Shown one piece after another: positions 1 to 7,731 of a DNA stretch of 15,206 nucleotides. This stretch comes from Candidatus Staskawiczbacteria bacterium (GTDB lineage Bacteria; Patescibacteriota; Minisyncoccia; Minisyncoccales; Staskawiczbacteraceae): the NCBI GenBank assembly GCA_903850725.1, contig CAINMG010000122.1, positions 1-15,206 on the forward strand, given 5' to 3'. A program made the position numbers and the translations under genes. The notes below the pieces were generated by a model. The model did not search any database. It was not told the DNA's origin and worked only from the letters and a program-made list of their open reading frames with translations. The first letter of the stretch is position 1. Each line of letters opens with the position of its first letter.

Positions 1-32
1 ATGTCCCGCCCAAATGATAATGTCATAGTATG

Positions 33-52
33 GGCAAAGTAGAAATGTCATA
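33..52 (+). repeat. Left subterminal inverted repeat of the IS
   Basis: This 20-base segment (GGCAAAGTAGAAATGTCATA) is exactly complementary to 1451-1470. Together with the outer ATGTCATA copy at 20-27 it gives two tandem octamers about 25 bp apart, a layout typical of bipartite transposase binding sites. Confidence 0.9.
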
Positions 53-110
53 GGTAAACGATTTAGTGCATAATTGATCTAAATTAAATATTATTAATTT
101 AGAAAACATT

Positions 111-1427
111 ATGGATCAAAATCAACTAATAACTATGACAAGCAAAGAAGCAAAACGCTACGAAATTATCAAGGAGTTGTTAGCAAAAAAGATTGATGGA
201 ACAGAAGCCTCAAAATTGCTCGGCCTTTGTGTCAGACAAGTAAAAAGAATCAAAGCGTCTGTAATGAATATTGGTATTGCTGGAGTAATCCACGGCAATC
301 GCAATAAAGAAAGCAGTCGCAAAACCAGTGAAGAAATTACCAAAAATACCAAAGAACATTTACATAAAACTTACCACGATTTTAATCCACTTTTAGCAAA
401 AGAAAAGTTACTTGAATTAAACAAAATAGATTTAAGCAAAGAAACTGTCAGACAACTGATGATCAAAGAAGGCCTTTGGAAGGCAAGAAAAAAGCACGAA
501 ACTAAAAAACACTTCTGGCGCGCCCGAAAAGACAACTACGGAGAAATGGAACAATTCGATGGTTCATACCACAATTGGTTTGAAGGCAGAAACGAACAAG
601 AATTAGGGCTTGAGCAATGCCTACTCTTATCAGTTGACGACGCCACAGGAAAGCCAACTCATGCTCGATTTGAAGACAATGAAGGAGTAGAAGCTGTATT
701 CAGATTCTGGAAGGAATATATTATGAACCACGGACTACCTGTATCTATCTACCTAGACAAATTTAGCACTTACAAAGTTAATCACAAAAATGCTGTAGAC
801 AACAAAGAATTAATGACTCAGTTTCAGAGAGCGATGAATCAGTTAGGAGTTAAACTTATCACCGCCCACAGCCCACAAGCTAAAGGTCGAGTAGAAAAGA
901 TGAATGGTACATTTCAACGAAGATTAGTTAAAGAATTACGATTAGCAAATATTAATACAATTAGTGAAGCCAACGCATTTTTAAAAGAAATATTTATTCC
1001 AAAATTCAATAAACAGTTTGCAGTAGTTCCCAAAAAAGAAGCTGACCTGCACCGAAAGTTAGACACCAAAACAATAAGTCAATTAACGCAAATCTTTTCA
1101 ATTCAATCAGAAAGAACAGTTTGTAGCGACTACACAGTCAGATTCAAAAACAATTATTATCAATTACAAGAAGTTCAACCAACCACAGTTTACAAAAAAA
1201 ACACTGTAACTATTGAAGAACATTTAAACGGCGAAATAAAAATATCTTTGAAAAACCATCACCTTAATTATGTGCAACTAGCAGAAAGGCCGAAGAAAGA
1301 AATTGATGTTAAATTACTGGCACTTACAAATCGCAAACAAGAAAACTGGAAACCACCGCAAGATCATCCATGGAGAAGATTTTTAATCAACAAAACAGAG
1401 CCGATATTATCGGCTGAGAAAAAATAA
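111..1427 (+). CDS. DDE transposase of IS1202/ISNCY type
   Basis: 438 aa, apparently full length. Residues about 9-60 look like one or two helix-turn-helix units (TEASKLLGLCVRQVKRIK) that would bind the IS ends. The RNase H-fold rve core follows, with likely catalytic acids D150 (in EQFDGS), D216 (in IYLDKF) and E262 (in KGRVEKMNG). The C-terminus carries WKPPQDHPWRRF (412-424), which I associate with ISNCY/IS1202-type transposases. The enzyme would cut and join DNA at the element's inverted repeats. ATG 111 has no Shine-Dalgarno sequence. M9 (ATG at 135) is an alternative start, just before the HTH. The gene appears intact. It is the only complete protein gene on the plus strand. Confidence 0.88.
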   Translation: MDQNQLITMTSKEAKRYEIIKELLAKKIDGTEASKLLGLCVRQVKRIKASVMNIGIAGVIHGNRNKESSRKTSEEITKNTKEHLHKTYHDFNPLLAKEKLLELNKIDLSKETVRQLMIKEGLWKARKKHETKKHFWRARKDNYGEMEQFDGSYHNWFEGRNEQELGLEQCLLLSVDDATGKPTHARFEDNEGVEAVFRFWKEYIMNHGLPVSIYLDKFSTYKVNHKNAVDNKELMTQFQRAMNQLGVKLITAHSPQAKGRVEKMNGTFQRRLVKELRLANINTISEANAFLKEIFIPKFNKQFAVVPKKEADLHRKLDTKTISQLTQIFSIQSERTVCSDYTVRFKNNYYQLQEVQPTTVYKKNTVTIEEHLNGEIKISLKNHHLNYVQLAERPKKEIDVKLLALTNRKQENWKPPQDHPWRRFLINKTEPILSAEKK

Positions 1428-1444
1428 AAAAACAAAAAAAATCC

Positions 1445-1470
1445 GGCAAGTATGACATTTCTACTTTGCC
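1445..1470 (+). repeat. Right subterminal inverted repeat and hairpin of the IS
   Basis: 1451-1470 is the exact reverse complement of 33-52. Here alone the repeat is flanked by GGCAA/TTGCC arms, so the transposase mRNA could fold a hairpin (CCGGCAA near 1443-1449 with TTGCCGG near 1467-1473) just after the stop codon. A second octamer copy lies at 1477-1484. Confidence 0.8.
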
Positions 1471-1517
1471 GGCAGGTATGACATTTCTATTTAGCCTTTA
1501 CAAAAAAAACCTTGCCA

Positions 1518-1545
1518 TTGACAAGGGGGTTTAATATGCTATACT
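1518..1545 (+). promoter_or_regulatory. Plus-strand promoter P1, TTGACA-N16-TATACT
   Basis: TTGACA at 1518-1523, a 16-base spacer ending ATGC (extended -10), and TATACT at 1540-1545. The expected start is near 1552. It lies 15 bp from the IS edge and fires toward the 3' end of toxin gene A. It has the same architecture as the promoters at 8376, 13059 and 13923. Confidence 0.7.
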
Positions 1546-1551
1546 TAATAT

Positions 1552-1620
1552 ACACATTGGCCATCCGTGCAAACGGACAGTGCCTCCGAGAAAGCCCGCT
1601 TCACCGCGGGTTTTCGTTTT
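1552..1620 (+). ncRNA. Putative small structured RNA convergent with toxin A
   Basis: About 70 nt between promoter P1 and an intrinsic terminator, with no ORF. A hairpin with inner stem TCCGT/ACGGA (1564-1568 with 1573-1577) and GCAA tetraloop is enclosed by GGC/GCC (1559-1561 with 1582-1584). The RNA ends at the stop codon of the opposing toxin gene (1620-1622), so it would be antisense to any 3' extension of that mRNA. Extent is inferred from promoter and terminator positions only. It is the first of three similar units, each at the 3' end of a MazF-like gene. Confidence 0.5.
1591..1619 (+). terminator. Intrinsic terminator of the P1 RNA, possibly bidirectional
   Basis: Stem CCCGC (1595-1599) with GCGGG (1606-1610), loop TTCACC, extended by AAAG against TTTT, then a T-rich tail. 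On the minus strand the same stem follows the stop of toxin A and is trailed by TTTCT, so it may end that transcript too. Confidence 0.75.
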
Positions 1621-2009
1621 TATATTAGACTTTTATATTTCTCTACAATATCGTGGAATTCTTTATAAGAGATAGTCCCCACCAAACGTCTGAACCTTTT
1701 TCGATCTAGAACTTTGGCTTGGGATAAAATAGCAAAAGAAGAAGCTCCGTCTACACCATTCCCCATCTTGTGAAAATAATTGCCGCTTTTTTCTTTGGTC
1801 GTTAACGGGACGCAAAGGAAAGTATCAGAAGTATATTTTCTAATGACAACAACTGGTCTCTCAAAACTTTCCCCATGACCATTTTGTTCACTACCAATAT
1901 TCAAGCCAATAGAACACCACCAAATCTGTCTAGTTTGCACGGAAAAATCCACAACATTTATATCAATTTCTTTTTTTAATTTGTTCCATTCATCAAAATA
2001 TTTTTGCAT
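1620..2009 (-). CDS. MazF/PemK-like orphan toxin (copy A)
   Basis: 129 aa. An N-terminal helix (FDEWNKLKKEI, residues 5-15) precedes the MazF core: IWWCSIGLNIGSE (29-41), then a loop and the FERPVVVI strand with R51, then VPLTT with T70/T71. R51 and T70 fit the positions of the MazF catalytic Arg and Thr. By family knowledge the likely role is sequence-specific endoribonuclease. Activity is inferred. It is about 15-20 residues longer than typical MazF because of the N-terminal helix shared with copies B and C. No MazE-like antitoxin gene is adjacent: upstream lie a promoter and the rpoC terminator, downstream a convergent RNA unit and the IS. Copy A lacks the EG(D/E) just before IWWC seen in B and C. 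Confidence 0.78.
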   Translation of the reverse strand: MQKYFDEWNKLKKEIDINVVDFSVQTRQIWWCSIGLNIGSEQNGHGESFERPVVVIRKYTSDTFLCVPLTTKEKSGNYFHKMGNGVDGASSFAILSQAKVLDRKRFRRLVGTISYKEFHDIVEKYKSLI

Positions 2010-2033
2010 AATTTTCTATCATAATTTTTATCG

Positions 2034-2062
2034 ATTATCTAATTTAACCACTATTTTGGCAA
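2034..2062 (-). promoter_or_regulatory. Candidate promoter of toxin A
   Basis: Read on the minus strand: TTGCCA (2062-2057), a 17-base spacer, GATAAT (2039-2034). It starts transcription about 20 bases before the toxin A start codon and lies beyond the rpoC terminator, so toxin A appears to be its own transcription unit. Confidence 0.5.
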
Positions 2063-2071
2063 ATTTACAAT

Positions 2072-2105
2072 AACCAAAAACCGAGAGCAATCTCGGTTTT
2101 TGGTT
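2072..2105 (-). terminator. Strong terminator downstream of rpoC
   Basis: Perfect 15-bp stem (2072-2086 with 2091-2105) around a 4-base loop, with the T-rich part inside the 3' arm, so it should work on both strands. It lies 60 bases past the rpoC stop and separates rpoC from toxin A. Confidence 0.85.
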
Positions 2106-2109
2106 TTCT

Positions 2110-2164
2110 GGATTGCTGTCTCAGCCAATTTTCGCAAAAATTGAGACTGATCCTCGCAATGACA
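2110..2164 (-). repeat. CATTGCGAGG...GCAATCC-type palindromic repeat abutting the rpoC stop
   Basis: Read on the minus strand it begins GTGTCATTGCGAGG and ends GCAATCC. These are the outer halves of a dispersed repeat known from many bacterial genomes. The centre is a hairpin with GTCTCA/TGAGAC and AATTTT/AAAATT arms. It starts directly after the rpoC stop codon (2165-2167), inside the gap before the terminator. Confidence 0.6.
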
Positions 2165-5100
2165 CTACTTTTTGATAAAGCCTGTGCCTACTGGAATTAA
2201 TTTTCCAATAATTACGTTTTCTTTAAGACCACGTAATTTATCTTCTTTGCCTTCAAGTGAAGCTTTAATTAACACTCTTGAAGTTTGTTGGAAAGAAGCA
2301 GCTGACAAGAAACTGTCTGAAGCCAAAGCAACTTCAGAAATTCCAAGCAATATTTCTGCTGCCACTGGAATATCTTTCTTTTCTTCTTTAAGAAGCAAAA
2401 CTTCTTCTTGGAATATTGGTTTTTCTACAATTTCACCCCTTACCCATTGTGAGGCGCCTTCTTCTTTAATCTTAACTCTAGAAAACATTTTCTGAATCAT
2501 AATTTCCACATGCTTATCATTGATATCAACTCCTTGAGAAGCATAAACATTTTGAACTTCTTTTAAAATGTATTTTTGAGTTTCTTCTAAACCAACTGAT
2601 TTGTACAATTTTTTAAGATCCAAACTTCCTTCACACAAAGCTTGGTTTTCCTTAACCTCGTCGCCAACATTAACCAAAATTGCAATTCTATTGGCAATCT
2701 TATAATCCATTGGCAAATCTTTAGTTTTTCTTTTCTTTTCTTCTTTGCCTTGAGCAACTGGCTGAATTGTGATAGTTCTTGTTTCCTCATCAATCTTTAT
2801 GACCTTACCATCTGTAAGTGACATTACAGCTTCTCCTTTTGGAGCTCTGCATTCAAAAATTTCTTCAATTCTTGGCAAACCTTGTGTAATATCTGAAGCA
2901 CCCACAATACCTCCCAAATGCCTTGTTCTCAAAGTAAGCTGAGTTCCTGGTTCTCCAATAGCTTGAGCAGCTACAACTCCTACAGATTCTCCAAGATTTA
3001 CTAATTTATTCCTACCCAAGTCCCAACCATAACAATGCTGGCAAAGACCTACAGTTGATTTGCAAGACAAAGGAGTTCTCAATGTAACTTTTTCTATTTC
3101 TTCTTTGGTTATTTGATTTGCTTGTTGCCAATTTATAAGCTCACCTTTTTTGACAATTACTTTTTTGTCTTTACCAATTATATCTTGCAATGTAATTCTA
3201 CCAACTGTTTTGAAAGCAAAATCTTGCTCAATTAAATTAGCATCTTTCCTCAAAATTTCTGTTCCTTTTCTATCTTGGCAATCTTCTTCGGCAATTATTA
3301 CATCATGAGCAACATCAACTAATCTTCTAGTTAAGTAACCAGCAGAAGATGTTCTCAAAGCTGTGTCAGCTGTTCCTTTTCTTGCTCCGTGAGTTGAAAT
3401 AAAATATTCAAGCACTTTAAACCCTTCAGCAAAACAGGATTTTACTGGAAGTTCAATAATTTCTCCGGAAGGATTATTAACCAAACCTTTCATACCTGCC
3501 ATTTGCACGGGTTGTGCCCAAGTTCCTCTGGCTCCTGCATTTACAATTGACATAACTGGTCCATCTTCTGGTAAAGTTGTGCGAAGCAAGTTTTCAATTT
3601 TGGTTTTAACTGCTTTCCAAATTAAAATCTTTTGAGAAACTTTTTCATCGTGGCTAAGCAAACCTTTAGCATAGTGCTTATCAATTTGTTCTGCTTCTCT
3701 TTCTGCTTGAAAAATCAATGCTGGTTTTTCTTTTGGCACAACCAAATCATCCATACCCCAAGAAATTCCCGATAATGTACAATATTCAAAACCTAAAGTT
3801 TTGATATTATCTATTGCTTGAATACAACTTTCTCCATGATATTTTTCTACAATATCTCTTACCAAAGCCTTAAGTCCTTTGTTATCAATCAATTTGTTTA
3901 CATAAATATAATCTTTTGGCAAATTATTGTTTAAAATAACCCTACCTGGAGTTGTTTCAATAATCTCAATATTTTTGTGATGTTCTTTATCTATTACATT
4001 TCCATTTTCATCAAGTAATTTTGGATTTGGAACTTTAATTTTTTCATTTTGTTTTATAAAACCATATTCCAAAGCAGTAATAACTTCAGAGGCGCTTGAA
4101 AATAATTTTACTTCTGCTGGCTTGCCCTGAGCGGAGTCGAAGGGCTCTTTCATTTTGGTTAAAAAGTAACAACCCAAAGCAATATCTCTAAATGGCCCAA
4201 TTACTGGAAGTCCAGTAGCTGGTCTTAAAAAGTTTGCTGAAGAAAGCATTATTTCTCTTGCTTCTTTTTGAGCTTCGTCCGACAAAGGCAAATAAACTGC
4301 CATTTGATCTCCATCAAAGTCAGCATTAAAAGCTTCACAAACCAAAGGGTGAAGTCTTATTGTTTCTCCTTCTGTTAATATTGGTTGGAAAGCTTGAATA
4401 CCAAGTCTATGCAAAGTTGGAGCCCTGTTAAGCAAAACTAATTTACCCTTGATTATTTCTTCTAAAATAGCCCAAACTTCTGGAGTTTTTTCTTCAATTA
4501 ATCTACCCGCTCCTCTTATGTTATAAGCTAATTCTTTATCTAAAATTCTTTTGATCACAAAAGGTTTAAAAATTTCAAGTGCTAAAGTTTTAGGCAAACC
4601 ACATTGTGAAAAATGAAGTTCTGGCCCTACTGTAATAACAGATCTTCCAGAATAATCCACACGTTTACCCAAAAGGTTTTGTCTAAATCTTCCTTGTTTT
4701 CCAGCAAGCATAGAAGCTAAAGATTTAAGCAAACGCTTACCTCCTGTTGTAGCTGTTGTAGTAACTCCTTTTCTCATTTCATTATCTACCAAAGCATCTA
4801 CTGCTTCTTGAAGCATTCTTTTTTCATTTCTTACAATAACTGAAGGAGCCTTAATCTCCAATAAATATTTTAATCTATTGTTTCTGTTAATTACTCTTCT
4901 ATATAAATCATTTAAGTCGCTAGATGCATATCTTCCTCCATCAAGCTGAACCATTGGGCGCAAATCTGGTGGCAAAACTGGCAAAACTGTCATAAACATC
5001 CACTCTGGTCTTACTCCAGAGCGAAGCATTCCTTGGAACAATTTTAATCTGCGCAAAACTTTTTTTCTTAAAGCTGGTGGAGTTGTTTGACTTTCTTTAA

Positions 5101-5794
5101 CCAATTCTTCTACTGTAATTTTTAAATCAATTTTAGAAAATATTTCTCTTACAACTTCAGCACCTGTTCCAGCTTCAAAAATTTCTCCATATTTTAAAGA
5201 CAAATTGTGATACGCCAATTCATTTAAAATCTGAAGCTCTTTGATGTCCAGCACTTCTTCTTTGGCTTTTTCTCTGGCTTGTTTTAACTCGGTTTTAGCT
5301 GTTTCAGTTTTTTCTTTCTTTACTTTGCTCTTATATTCATCTTCAATAGCTTCCAATATTTTGTCTCGCGCTATAGAATCAACTTTAGTTACAATATAAC
5401 TAGAGAAATAAATAACTTTTTCCAATTGCTGGCTAGATCTATCCAGCACCAAACCCATTCTGGAAGGTACTCCGCGCAAAAACCAAATATGTGAAACTGG
5501 AGCAGCAAGCTTAATATGAGCCATTCTTTCTCTTCTTACTTGGGATTTGCAGACCTCAACTCCGCATCTATCACAAACAACTCCTTTGTATCTGATTCTT
5601 TTATATTTTCCGCAACTGCATTCATAATCTTTTTCTGGTCCAAAAATTCTTTCATCAAAAAGCCCATCCTTTTCAGGTTTTTGAGTTCTGTAATTTATGG
5701 TTTCTGGCATTATAACTTCACCATGAGACCACGAAAGAATGTCTTCTGGAGAAGCTAATTTTATTCTAATTGATTCAAGATCAAGTACTCTCAT
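2165..5794 (-). CDS. rpoC: DNA-directed RNA polymerase subunit beta'
   Basis: 1209 aa, the largest RNA polymerase subunit. The N-terminal zinc finger has C59, C61, C74 and C77 (ECSCGK...VCDRC). The catalytic NADFDGDQM is at 490-498, with Mg-binding Asp 492, 494 and 496. The bridge-helix/trigger-loop region contains GARKGTADTALRTSSAGYLTRR, and a second zinc site reads SCKSTVGLCQHCYG, with the likely fourth Cys in AEEDCQD. It lacks the large lineage-specific insertions of the E. coli subunit (1407 aa). Residues about 550-559 (EPFDSAQGKP) are encoded by an inserted dispersed repeat. rpoC normally follows rpoB directly. Here four accessory genes lie between, and a 104-bp AT-rich gap precedes the ATG. 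MRVLDLESIRIKLASPEDI is the expected start. Confidence 0.98.
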   Translation of the reverse strand: MRVLDLESIRIKLASPEDILSWSHGEVIMPETINYRTQKPEKDGLFDERIFGPEKDYECSCGKYKRIRYKGVVCDRCGVEVCKSQVRRERMAHIKLAAPVSHIWFLRGVPSRMGLVLDRSSQQLEKVIYFSSYIVTKVDSIARDKILEAIEDEYKSKVKKEKTETAKTELKQAREKAKEEVLDIKELQILNELAYHNLSLKYGEIFEAGTGAEVVREIFSKIDLKITVEELVKESQTTPPALRKKVLRRLKLFQGMLRSGVRPEWMFMTVLPVLPPDLRPMVQLDGGRYASSDLNDLYRRVINRNNRLKYLLEIKAPSVIVRNEKRMLQEAVDALVDNEMRKGVTTTATTGGKRLLKSLASMLAGKQGRFRQNLLGKRVDYSGRSVITVGPELHFSQCGLPKTLALEIFKPFVIKRILDKELAYNIRGAGRLIEEKTPEVWAILEEIIKGKLVLLNRAPTLHRLGIQAFQPILTEGETIRLHPLVCEAFNADFDGDQMAVYLPLSDEAQKEAREIMLSSANFLRPATGLPVIGPFRDIALGCYFLTKMKEPFDSAQGKPAEVKLFSSASEVITALEYGFIKQNEKIKVPNPKLLDENGNVIDKEHHKNIEIIETTPGRVILNNNLPKDYIYVNKLIDNKGLKALVRDIVEKYHGESCIQAIDNIKTLGFEYCTLSGISWGMDDLVVPKEKPALIFQAEREAEQIDKHYAKGLLSHDEKVSQKILIWKAVKTKIENLLRTTLPEDGPVMSIVNAGARGTWAQPVQMAGMKGLVNNPSGEIIELPVKSCFAEGFKVLEYFISTHGARKGTADTALRTSSAGYLTRRLVDVAHDVIIAEEDCQDRKGTEILRKDANLIEQDFAFKTVGRITLQDIIGKDKKVIVKKGELINWQQANQITKEEIEKVTLRTPLSCKSTVGLCQHCYGWDLGRNKLVNLGESVGVVAAQAIGEPGTQLTLRTRHLGGIVGASDITQGLPRIEEIFECRAPKGEAVMSLTDGKVIKIDEETRTITIQPVAQGKEEKKRKTKDLPMDYKIANRIAILVNVGDEVKENQALCEGSLDLKKLYKSVGLEETQKYILKEVQNVYASQGVDINDKHVEIMIQKMFSRVKIKEEGASQWVRGEIVEKPIFQEEVLLLKEEKKDIPVAAEILLGISEVALASDSFLSAASFQQTSRVLIKASLEGKEDKLRGLKENVIIGKLIPVGTGFIKK
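4120..4147 (-). repeat. In-frame dispersed repeat inside rpoC
   Basis: On the minus strand CCCTTCGACTCCGCTCAGGG, continuing into CAAG, is read as PFDSAQGK. This nucleotide motif is a repeat I recognise as recurring in CPR and other environmental genomes, where it appears inside proteins as FDSAQG-like strings. Related copies occur in this window at 12788-12811 and 13735-13757. It lies in a surface-exposed, length-variable part of beta' after the conserved GPFRDIALGCYFLT block. Confidence 0.75.
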
Positions 5795-5801
5795 TGAATT
5801 T

Positions 5802-5821
5802 AATTTTCAATTATCAATTTT
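5802..5821. repeat. AT-rich leader repeat before rpoC
   Basis: AATTTTCAATTATCAATTTT occurs here and identically at 12193-12212, in both cases within 30 bp upstream of an rpo start codon. Flanking AT-rich sequence up to the neighbouring gene's 3' end is also similar. No clear promoter is visible in either gap. Confidence 0.75.
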
Positions 5822-5898
5822 CAATTTTCATTGAATTTACAATGATCAAATTTCCAATTAATAACTGATTTTAGTTTTTGATTTTAAAAATTTTAATT

Positions 5899-6810
5899 TT
5901 ATTTTGTAAATTTAAAAGTATAGATAATTTTATCAATGTCATCTGTTGTAGCAATTATTGCATAACCATACCCGTTATGATTAACAATAGCAGTCGTAAC
6001 TGAAATATAATCTGTTGTTAAAAATATTTTGTAATTAATTTTTGTCCAAGAATTGCCATTGATCAAAACTTCTTGTTCAGAATCAATCTTATCAGCAATA
6101 TGGCCGACAATTTCCGTTTTGTAATTGTCTATACTTTTCCTACTAACTTCAATCTCGTAACCATGGGGATTGTTTATAAAATTTGTCGAGTTTAACTCAT
6201 TTTTAAAACTGACCACCTGTAAATAAGTGAACTGGCCGACCTCTCCATTCCCCTCCTGTTTAAATGAATCCAAAATAGGATCGTATTTTACTTCAAATTC
6301 ATACTCCTTGTTTGTATATGTTTTCCAATTGAATGTTCCGTTAGAAATTTCTTTTATAATATTTTTAATCACTTCTTGCCCCTCCGTCGATTTAACTTCC
6401 TGATAAAAATTATTTGCCAAAATTTTGTGTCCGTCTGGAATAAAATATCTATTGATTACCATTTGTATATCTACAAACGACACCTTGGATGTAGGATTTA
6501 CAGCTGGATCTTGATATTTTTTGTTCTTCAATTGATCTATTGATAAATTTAAAATATCATTTAACGCTGATATTAAAAATTGTTTGCTTACCTCTGTATC
6601 ATAACCAGCCTCAGCTCCCTTAAAATATTCTGATAAAGAAACTTGATTTGCTTCAATCCTTGTTTCTGTTACTTCTTTAAATAAAAAACTTTTTTCGGCA
6701 AAATACTGCCATACAAAAACTCCTCCAAAAATAATAATAATTGCTATAATAATTATTACCATACCTACTAATGTTGAAATATTTTTTTGATTTATCATAA
6801 AGTTTTCCAT
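5899..6810 (-). CDS. Membrane-anchored extracytoplasmic protein, WKTYTN/KYP family
   Basis: 303 aa, function unknown. A short positive N-terminus precedes one hydrophobic helix (residues about 12-34, STLVGMVIIIIAIIIIFGGV), so an N-in, C-out anchor is likely. Residues about 50-160 form a helical segment absent from its relatives. From about 164 comes the shared domain, starting FNWKTYTNKEYEFEVKYDP and ending IIYTFKFTK. The 206- and 239-aa proteins in this window show the same start and end motifs. The (S)TLVG segment recalls a prepilin-type N-terminus, but the usual Glu5 is missing, so I do not call it a pilin. It is 6 bp downstream of the 299-aa gene and probably cotranscribed. ATG has no Shine-Dalgarno sequence. 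Confidence 0.75.
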   Translation of the reverse strand: MENFMINQKNISTLVGMVIIIIAIIIIFGGVFVWQYFAEKSFLFKEVTETRIEANQVSLSEYFKGAEAGYDTEVSKQFLISALNDILNLSIDQLKNKKYQDPAVNPTSKVSFVDIQMVINRYFIPDGHKILANNFYQEVKSTEGQEVIKNIIKEISNGTFNWKTYTNKEYEFEVKYDPILDSFKQEGNGEVGQFTYLQVVSFKNELNSTNFINNPHGYEIEVSRKSIDNYKTEIVGHIADKIDSEQEVLINGNSWTKINYKIFLTTDYISVTTAIVNHNGYGYAIIATTDDIDKIIYTFKFTK

Positions 6811-6816
6811 AAATTA

Positions 6817-7716
6817 TTAATTAACGCTAATTTTTATTAAACCCAATCTTTCAAGACGAGTACAATTATCATCTACAGACCCAGCTGATTCTGAATCAAT
6901 TAAATATGCTAAATAATAATCAGGTGATATTTTGTACAAACAACTAGTATAATCACTAGCTACTCCACTTATTTTATTTAACCCTACCCCTTGTTCATAA
7001 CTTTGGACAGATCTAAAACCGATAAAATTCATTTGATTTATGCTTCTTTCACTTAAAGATAAAACCGTAGTTGTTTTTATAATAGAACCATCTTCTTGCT
7101 TATTATAATCTACAAATGTATTATTAGAAATTTTCTTATCGCCAGTTGGTATAATTACCATTCTAAATAATGTTGATGGACCTTCAAAGAAATATGCATC
7201 TTGATTTATATCATACCTCCAGCAAGCGATTGAATTATACTCTTGCTCAGAACTACAAACTTTTTTAGCAAAAGCATAATTGTCTTGATCCCCAACCGCA
7301 GAATTACTAAACTCCATTTTAACACTATATTTTGGGCTAGCAAAAGAAAAAACTATTGATGATAAATCTTCTTGTGGTTTAGCATAATTAAAAACCATAA
7401 AATAAATAAAAATCAAACCAAGAATTAAAAATATTATGCCCATAAATCTATAAATTTTAGGAATTATTTTTCCTGGGACCCATTTTGAGTCTACAATTTT
7501 TTGCGACCAAATTTGAAATTTTATAGCCCAATCAGGTTTTATTACTAAAAGCAACCCAATTAAAGTAAATGGAACTACTAAAAATAATCCATATTGTTTC
7601 CAAAAAATATCACAAGGAATCTCTTTATTATTAACAAAGCACTTAGCCAAAACCGAACTAAATGGAGCTATTAATAATATCATCAAAGCTGTTAAAATAA
7701 AAATTTTATTTTTCAT
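6817..7716 (-). CDS. Multi-pass membrane protein of unknown function, Cys-rich exterior domain
   Basis: 299 aa. Residues 1-24 (KIFILTALMILLIAPFSSVLA) look like a signal peptide or first membrane helix. Further hydrophobic segments lie at about 44-61 (LFLVVPFTLIGLLLVI) and 90-108 (FMGIIFLILGLIFIYFMVF). The remaining about 190 residues are polar and probably external, with several cysteines (CSSEQEYNSIAC, SCLYK, DNC). I recognise no family. It sits between two anchored WKTYTN-type proteins with gaps of 15 and 6 bp, which suggests one transcription unit and possibly a shared envelope role. Confidence 0.7.
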   Translation of the reverse strand: MKNKIFILTALMILLIAPFSSVLAKCFVNNKEIPCDIFWKQYGLFLVVPFTLIGLLLVIKPDWAIKFQIWSQKIVDSKWVPGKIIPKIYRFMGIIFLILGLIFIYFMVFNYAKPQEDLSSIVFSFASPKYSVKMEFSNSAVGDQDNYAFAKKVCSSEQEYNSIACWRYDINQDAYFFEGPSTLFRMVIIPTGDKKISNNTFVDYNKQEDGSIIKTTTVLSLSERSINQMNFIGFRSVQSYEQGVGLNKISGVASDYTSCLYKISPDYYLAYLIDSESAGSVDDNCTRLERLGLIKISVN

Positions 7717-7731
7717 ATTTTATTGTGAAAT

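Larger units (their letters stand above)
2..1502 (+). mobile_element. IS1202/ISNCY-like insertion sequence, apparently complete
   Basis: About 1.5 kb element with one transposase gene. Both ends start TGT when read inward (TGT at 2-4, ACA at 1500-1502). Each end carries two copies of the octamer ATGTCATA: at 20-27 and 45-52 on the left, and in reverse orientation at 1451-1458 and 1477-1484 on the right. The inner copies lie in a perfect 20-bp inverted repeat (33-52 against 1451-1470). The outermost 12-15 bases match only partly, so the exact tips are inferred. Only one base precedes the left tip, so a target duplication cannot be checked. Family assignment rests on transposase style (N-terminal HTH, rve-type DDE core, C-terminal WKPPxDHPWRRF) and size. 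IS481 is the main alternative. Confidence 0.8.
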
